A stretch of DNA of 64,000 nucleotides from Paraburkholderia silviterrae (lineage in GTDB: Bacteria > Pseudomonadota > Gammaproteobacteria > Burkholderiales > Burkholderiaceae), in the NCBI RefSeq assembly GCF_004353915.1, contig NZ_SMRP01000011.1:62001-126000 (forward strand), read 5' to 3'. This document shows positions 59,381-64,000 of this stretch, in pieces (positions within the stretch are counted from its first letter, which is position 1; every line of letters starts with the position of its first letter). Position numbers and translations under genes: made by a program. The notes beneath the pieces were generated by a model, which worked only from the letters and a program-made list of their open reading frames with translations, was not told where the DNA came from and made no database searches.

Positions 59381-60670
59381 TCAGTCCTCCAGCGGCTTGC
59401 CGGTCAAATCGCGGATGAACGGCAGCGCGAGGCACGACAGCGCCGCACAAACCATCACGTACCACGCGGGCGCATGCAGGTCGCCAGTGACCTTGATGAG
59501 CCAGGTGGCGATGGCTTGCGCGAACCCGCCGAAGATCGCCACGCCCACGCTATAGACAATGGCCATGCCCGTCGCCCGAACGGCGCGCGGGAACATCTCG
59601 GGCAGCATCGTGATGGCTGGCGCGGCTTGCAGAGCGAGCAGCACGCTCAGGCCGCCAACGGTAATCAGCAGGCGCGCGGCGTCAGGGCCGCTCGATAGCC
59701 ACTGGAACGCCGGCCAGATCAGCAGCACTACGGCCACGCGCGGCCAGAACACCAGAGCGCGCCGGCTGATGCGGTCGGAGAGCAAGCCCGCCAGAGGCCC
59801 CACCACGAACGTCACCACACCGGACACGAGGCCCGCCAGCAGTGCCGTGGGCGCGGGCACCTTGAGTTCGTGGATCGCGTAGGTGGGCATGTAGAACGTG
59901 ACGACGTAAGCGATCACCGTCGAGCCCATCGTGAGCAGCGTGCCCAGCAGCGCACGGCGCCAATGGTCGCGCAGCACCGCGAGCACGGGCATGCGCACGG
60001 GGCGCGCATCGGTGCTCGATTGTTCCTCGAGACGGCGGCGGATCCACATGCCGATCGGCGCAATCGCCACGCCCATCAGAAACGGCACGCGCCAGCCCCA
60101 CGCGAGCAGGCTCTCGGGATGAAGAAAATTCGTCAGGATTCCTGCCATCAACGCGCCGAGCGAAACGCCGATGCCCTGGCTCGCGAACTGGCAGCTGCCG
60201 AGCAGCCCGCGATTGGCCGGCGTGCCCGCCTCGATCAGGAGCGTGGTGGAAGCGCCCACCTCCCCGCCCGCCGAGAAGCCCTGCAACAGCCGCGCTAACA
60301 CGATGATGACGGGCGCCGCCACGCCGATCTGCGCGTAGGTGGGCGCGAGGCCGATCAGTGCGCAGCCCAGCGCCATCATGAAGATGGTGAGCGTCATGGC
60401 GGGCTTGCGGCCCGCACGGTCCGCGTAGGCGCCGATCACCAGCCCGCCGAGCGGACGCATCACGAAGCCCACGCCAAAGGTCGCCACCGAGGCGAGCAGT
60501 TGCCCATAGCTCGACATGGTGGGAAAGAACAGCTTGCCGATCGTCAGCGCAAAGAAGCTGTAGACCGTGAAGTCGAAGAACTCGAGCGCATTGCCGATGG
60601 TGGCCGCGAAGATCAACTGCTTGCGGCTCAGCTTGCCCTTGCTCACTGCGGTCATGCTGACGCTGTTCAT
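59381..60670 (-). CDS. MFS transporter, ShiA/ProP-like metabolite:H+ symporter
   Basis: A 429-residue, 12-helix inner-membrane transporter. It starts MNSVSMTAVSKGKLSRKQLI and carries ATIGNALEFFDFTVYSFFAL, GGLVIGAYADRAGRKPAMTL and VARLLQGFSAGGEVGASTTL, the signature of the aromatic acid/shikimate/proline symporter group (MHS family). It converges on the ketopantoate-reductase-like gene and is divergent from the acyl-CoA dehydrogenase gene. A longer frame to 60748 has no start signal. Confidence 0.92.
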   Translation of the reverse strand: MNSVSMTAVSKGKLSRKQLIFAATIGNALEFFDFTVYSFFALTIGKLFFPTMSSYGQLLASVATFGVGFVMRPLGGLVIGAYADRAGRKPAMTLTIFMMALGCALIGLAPTYAQIGVAAPVIIVLARLLQGFSAGGEVGASTTLLIEAGTPANRGLLGSCQFASQGIGVSLGALMAGILTNFLHPESLLAWGWRVPFLMGVAIAPIGMWIRRRLEEQSSTDARPVRMPVLAVLRDHWRRALLGTLLTMGSTVIAYVVTFYMPTYAIHELKVPAPTALLAGLVSGVVTFVVGPLAGLLSDRISRRALVFWPRVAVVLLIWPAFQWLSSGPDAARLLITVGGLSVLLALQAAPAITMLPEMFPRAVRATGMAIVYSVGVAIFGGFAQAIATWLIKVTGDLHAPAWYVMVCAALSCLALPFIRDLTGKPLED

Positions 60671-61134
60671 GGGCAGTCTCCGGTGGCCGCTGCGCGGCCT
60701 GGTTGAAGTTTCGTGCAACGGTAGCACCGGGGGTGCGTCACGCGCCACTGATCAAAACCCGGCCCGGGCCGTGCGGGAGGGCCAAACGCGAGAGGAGCGT
60801 CATGGGTCGTATGGAAGCGGGCTTCTTGACTCAATAATTCTCATGTGTGAATATAAATTCACGCCCAAGAATTTTTAGAATCGCCATGGTGGCGCCGTGC
60901 GCCGGGCTGTCAGCCCGTCGGCTGCGCGTCTGACAGATCGTCGTCAGCGGCAAAGCCGCCTCGCGGTGGGCCGGTGCGATTGGCTGTTAGTTGCAATACT
61001 GCCAGCTTAAAGAGAACCCTTTCCGGCAAGCGCCTGCGCGTCTCTCCCATCAACGCCGCGTTATTGGCAATCCGTATCATGTAGCCGCGCCTCCGGCGGC
61101 TACGGCCTGGCTCTGCCCCACGAGGAACCCCGCG
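60671..61134. other. Gene-free divergent region before the acyl-CoA dehydrogenase gene
   Basis: It contains an AT-rich island (about 60820-60885) with TTGACT at 60826 and TATAAA at 60852, spaced too far apart for a standard promoter. Several G/C-rich partial palindromes follow around 60900-60970. No gene is supported here. Confidence 0.5.
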
Positions 61135-62301
61135 ATGCAATTCAATCTGACTGAAGACCAGCAAGCGATCGTCGCCGCCGTCGAGAAGATTTGCGCGCGC
61201 TTCGACGACGCCTACTGGCTCGAACGCGACCGCGAAGGCGGTTTCCCGCACGAACTGCATCGCACGCTGGCCGATGCCGGCTGGCTCGGCATCGCCATGT
61301 CGCCGGAGTACGGCGGCGCGGGGCTCGGCATGATGGAAGCCGCGCTCATGATGCGTACGATCAGCGGCTCGGGTGCGGGGCTCTCGGGTGCATCGGCCGT
61401 ACATATGAACATCTTCGGCTTGAACCCGGTGCAGGTGTTCGGCTCCGAAGCGCAGAAACGGCGCTTCCTGCCGCCGCTCATCGCGGGCCGCGACAAGGCC
61501 TGCTTCGCCGTCACGGAGCCCGACGCCGGCCTCGACACCACGCATCTGAAGACGCAGGCCGTGCGCGAAGGCGAGCACTACGTGCTCTCGGGCCGCAAGA
61601 TCTGGATCTCGACGGCGCAGGTCGCCAACAAGATGCTGATCATCGCGCGCACCACGCCGCTCGATCGCGTGCAAAAGCCCACCGACGGCCTGAGCCTGTT
61701 CTACACGGACCTCGACCGCACGCGCGTGGAAGTGCGCGAGATCGAGAAGATGGGCCGCAAAGCCGTCGACTCGAACATGCTCTTCATCGACAACCTGCGC
61801 GTGCCGGTGGAAGAGCGCATTGGCGAGGAAGGCAAGGGCTTTCACTACCTGCTGCACGGCCTCAACCCGGAGCGCATCCTGATCGCGGCGGAAGCGGTCG
61901 GTCTCGGCCATGCGGCGCTTGCGCGCGCAACGAACTATGCGAAAGAACGCGTGGTGTTCGGGCGGCCGATCGGGCAGAACCAGGCCATCCAGCATCCGCT
62001 CGCGCAGGCCTGGATGGCGCTCGAAGCCGCGAATCTCATGGTAATGAAGGCGGCTACGCTGTACGACGCGGGCGAGCCCTGCGGCGCCGAGGCCAACGCC
62101 GCGAAGTACCTTGCCGCCGAAGCCGCGTTCCAGTCGTGCCAGACCGCCATCGCCACGCTCGGCGGCATGGGCTACGCAAAGGAGTATCACGTCGAGCGCT
62201 ATTTGCGCGAGTCGATGATTCCGAGGCTCGCGCCGGTCAGCCCGCAACTGATCCTCTGCTTCATCGCGGAGAAGGTGCTCGGCCTGCCGAAATCGTATTG
62301 A
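61135..62301 (+). CDS. Acyl-CoA dehydrogenase family protein with altered catalytic position
   Basis: A 388-residue flavoprotein starting MQFNLTEDQQAIVAAVEKIC after GAGGAA. It has ACFAVTEPDAGLDTTHLKTQ (the substrate/FAD loop), YVLSGRKIWISTAQVANKML and ATLGGMGYAKEYHVERYLRE. Where classical short- and medium-chain enzymes have IYEGT with the catalytic Glu, this protein reads RLAPVS, so the usual base is missing. It may use a Glu elsewhere or act on an unusual CoA thioester. It is followed by an IclR regulator gene 35 bp later. Confidence 0.9.
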   Translation: MQFNLTEDQQAIVAAVEKICARFDDAYWLERDREGGFPHELHRTLADAGWLGIAMSPEYGGAGLGMMEAALMMRTISGSGAGLSGASAVHMNIFGLNPVQVFGSEAQKRRFLPPLIAGRDKACFAVTEPDAGLDTTHLKTQAVREGEHYVLSGRKIWISTAQVANKMLIIARTTPLDRVQKPTDGLSLFYTDLDRTRVEVREIEKMGRKAVDSNMLFIDNLRVPVEERIGEEGKGFHYLLHGLNPERILIAAEAVGLGHAALARATNYAKERVVFGRPIGQNQAIQHPLAQAWMALEAANLMVMKAATLYDAGEPCGAEANAAKYLAAEAAFQSCQTAIATLGGMGYAKEYHVERYLRESMIPRLAPVSPQLILCFIAEKVLGLPKSY

Positions 62302-62336
62302 ACCGCCAGGCGCCACGCCGTTTTTAAAGACCCAAT

Positions 62337-63164
62337 ATGGACGTCAAACTCGTTGCCCGCACGCTCGACGTGTTCGAGCTATTCGCCGCCGAACAGCGGC
62401 CCCTGCCGCTCGTCGAAATGGCGCGGCTCCTGGACGTGCCCGCGTCGAGCTGCCTCGCGCTCACGCGCACGCTCGTGAGCCGCGGCTATCTCTACGAAGT
62501 GCGCAAGCGCGGCGGCTACTATCCGACGCGACGCCTGCAATCGCTCGCGCAGGCCATCGACGCTGTGGACCCCGTCGTGGAAATGCTGCATCCGCGCCTT
62601 GTCGAGTTGCGCGACGTCAGCGGCGAAACCGTCGTGCTCGGCAAGATTCATGGCACGGCGGTGGTGTATCTCGATGTCGTCGAATCGGCGAAGGCCGTGC
62701 GCTATGCGAGCGAGCCTGGCGCGCAGCGGCCATTGCATGCGAACTCCATCGGCAAGGCGATATTCGGCGAGCTTGCGCCCGAGGCCCAGGCCGCGCTCGG
62801 CGCGAAGCTCGCGTTCGAGCGCTACACCGATGCCACCGCGACGAGCCTGAAAGCGCTCGTGGAGCAGGCCGCCGCCGCGAAGGCGCGCGGCTGGTGCGCG
62901 AATCTCGGCGAGAGCGCGCCCGAGTTGTCCGCGGTGGCGGTCGCGCTCGACTTCGGCGGGGCGCCCTCCGGCGGCGCGCCCTCTGGCAGCGCGCCCTCTG
63001 GCGGCGCGCCCTCTGGCGGCGCACCCTCTGGCGGCGATCTCTACGGGCTCTCGATAGGCGGCCCGACCGAACGCATCCGCCAGCATCTCGAGGCGCACGC
63101 TCAAACGCTGCTCGAAGCGAAGACGCGCATCCTCGCGCATTGGCGGGAAAACGACATCCATTGA
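62337..63164 (+). CDS. IclR family transcriptional regulator with internal GGAPS repeats
   Basis: A 275-residue IclR protein. The winged helix is at residues 3-65 (ARTLDVFELFAAEQRPLPLV, LLDVPASSCLALTRTLVSRG), followed by an IclR effector domain with RLVELRDVSGETVVLGKIHG and HANSIGKAIFGEL. Near residues 207-231 a loop is expanded by five 15-bp repeats into GGAPSGGAPSGSAPS-like sequence, before the conserved YGLSIGGPTERI segment. The repeats sit in a surface loop position and leave the frame intact. It probably controls the upstream acyl-CoA dehydrogenase gene. Confidence 0.88.
   Translation: MDVKLVARTLDVFELFAAEQRPLPLVEMARLLDVPASSCLALTRTLVSRGYLYEVRKRGGYYPTRRLQSLAQAIDAVDPVVEMLHPRLVELRDVSGETVVLGKIHGTAVVYLDVVESAKAVRYASEPGAQRPLHANSIGKAIFGELAPEAQAALGAKLAFERYTDATATSLKALVEQAAAAKARGWCANLGESAPELSAVAVALDFGGAPSGGAPSGSAPSGGAPSGGAPSGGDLYGLSIGGPTERIRQHLEAHAQTLLEAKTRILAHWRENDIH
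62955..63029 (+). repeat. Five 15-bp tandem repeats inside the IclR gene
   Basis: Units of GGCGGCGCGCCCTCT with one or two changes each run in frame and encode Gly-Gly/Ser-Ala-Pro-Ser. The near-identity suggests recent expansion by slippage. Confidence 0.85.
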
Positions 63165-63504
63165 ACGCGCCGGGCACGTGGAGGGCAGATTTTGCAGAAG
63201 CGCGGGACACACATTTTTTGATCGTGGTAAAGCCGCTGCCCACTGCGCGTTGCGGCCTCGACGACAAAACGCCGTTGCGCAGCGCATACTCTGAGCCTTC
63301 ACGCTGCGCGAAACATTGCGAATTCGGGGCACGAAACTTGCGCCTTCGCATCGAACATCCATCCGGACAGGATGACGACGCGAGTCAGCCCCCGCGCACG
63401 TTGCCGCACCTTTCGTGTTTCGAGCACGAAAACCGCTTGCGTCCCCGCTTTCGCCTTGTTCGGCCGCCCTGCAAGTCATCAGGATTCGATCTCGCTTTCT
63501 TCCC
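63165..63504. other. Gene-free stretch between the IclR gene and the channel gene
   Basis: About 340 bp with no supported open frame, hairpin terminator or clear promoter. It is somewhat less GC-rich than the flanking genes. Confidence 0.5.
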
Positions 63505-64000
63505 ATGCTAAGGATGCATCTTTCTTTCTGCTTACGATCGCGTGTCACGCCGCGTGTGAACACGCTGATAGCCGCCTTCGCGTGCGCATTTTTACTTGCC
63601 ATGCTCGGCGTCACGCCGTGCCGCGCGGCAGCGCCGGCCGCCGCGTCCGCGGTGAACCCCGCAGCCCCCGTCGTGCTGACGCCCGCGCAGGCGCATTCGG
63701 CGCTCCAGGTGCTCGACGACCCGGTCCAGCGCGAGCACGTCGAGGACACGTTGCGAGCGATCGCAGCAGCGGGCGCACTCGCCACGCCGGCCTCGGCCAG
63801 CACGGGCGCCAGCGCGCCCGCCGCGGCATCGGCGGCGAGCAGCGCAGCGGCATCCGCGCCGCTCGCCAACGCGCTGCGCTCGAACGGCCTCGTGCTGCAA
63901 ATCGCCAACGGCGCCGCACATGGCGCGCAGATCGTCGGCCAAAAGCTCCTGCGCGCGCGCGGGGCGCTCTTCAACGTGACCTCGGCACGCGACTGGTGGG
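63505..64000 (+). CDS. Probable mechanosensitive (MscS/YbiO-type) channel protein, N-terminal part
   Basis: About 165 residues are visible and the frame is open at the window edge. An N-terminal signal peptide (LIAAFACAFLLAMLGVTPCR, then AAA-PA) leads into LTPAQAHSALQVLDDPVQRE followed by HVEDTLRAIAAAG. That is the periplasmic helical segment typical of large MscS-family channels in Burkholderia. An Ala/Ser-rich linker follows. The start could be 63505 or 63514. The assignment rests on this N-terminal pattern only, as the pore domain lies outside the window. Confidence 0.5.
   Translation, partial: MLRMHLSFCLRSRVTPRVNTLIAAFACAFLLAMLGVTPCRAAAPAAASAVNPAAPVVLTPAQAHSALQVLDDPVQREHVEDTLRAIAAAGALATPASASTGASAPAAASAASSAAASAPLANALRSNGLVLQIANGAAHGAQIVGQKLLRARGALFNVTSARDWW

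Noticed and set aside
60826-60857. TTGACT...TATAAA as promoter of the acyl-CoA dehydrogenase gene
   Set aside because: The spacer is 20 bp and the pair lies about 280 bp from the gene; too weak to call.

Overview
The window is GC-rich (about two thirds G+C by eye) and its gene content points to a betaproteobacterium of the Burkholderia/Paraburkholderia group. It has many LysR, AraC, MarR and IclR regulators, RND/EmrAB-type efflux parts, a homoprotocatechuate (hpa) meta-cleavage cluster, an FHA-type exoprotein with an extended signal peptide, and large nested intergenic inverted repeats. I see no rRNA, tRNA, CRISPR array, insertion sequence or prophage. The genus is an inference from this content.

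Layout. 1-1.4 kb: the start of an AhpD-like carboxymuconolactone decarboxylase gene, divergent from an AraC regulator that is followed by a 9-bp tandem repeat. 1.6-7 kb: a drug-efflux operon on the minus strand (HlyD/EmrA, 14-TM DHA2/EmrB, NodT-type outer-membrane lipoprotein) behind a promoter with two identical 12-bp palindromes, plus a LysR gene. 7.1-11.4 kb: a MocR-type regulator with a small winged-helix protein, divergent from an FdhF/YdeP molybdopterin oxidoreductase. 11.7-14.6 kb: a periplasmic M16 peptidase. 14.6-19.7 kb: an unusual chemosensory-like operon (membrane CheA-like kinase without a CheW-like domain, sensorless MCP signalling fragment, two CheX-type proteins, CheY) with no CheW, CheR or CheB. 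19.9-23.7 kb: GNAT, AraC, a 0.58-kb inverted-repeat element, LysE exporter and cobF. 23.8-28.4 kb: an operon encoding a formaldehyde-activating-enzyme homologue, aldo/keto reductase, aldehyde dehydrogenase and MFS transporter, closed by a good terminator, with a LysR gene beyond it.

29.9-40.9 kb is the accessory region. A 3186-residue CdiA/FhaB-like two-partner exoprotein ends in a variable AT-richer C-terminus and overlaps a tiny two-helix membrane protein (candidate immunity). After a perfect 13-bp hairpin comes an orphan toxin-tip fragment with its own two-helix membrane protein and a frameshifted third small membrane gene. No TpsB/CdiB transporter gene lies in the window.

41-50 kb: an Aer-type PAS chemoreceptor behind a textbook sigma-28 promoter, a strong terminator (possibly of a small RNA), a DedA-rhodanese fusion, a cyclic-nucleotide-domain/thioredoxin-reductase-like fusion, a YcaQ-like protein, a thrice-repeated intergenic motif, a methyltransferase and a thioredoxin. 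50.2-56.8 kb: hpaR divergent from hpaG1-hpaG2-hpaE-hpaD-hpaF-hpaH-hpaI, which takes homoprotocatechuate to pyruvate and succinate semialdehyde; the monooxygenase genes hpaBC are not in the window. 56.9-64 kb: a MarR gene divergent from a class II aldolase and a ketopantoate-reductase-like gene, an MFS transporter divergent from an acyl-CoA dehydrogenase and IclR regulator, and the start of a probable MscS-type channel gene.
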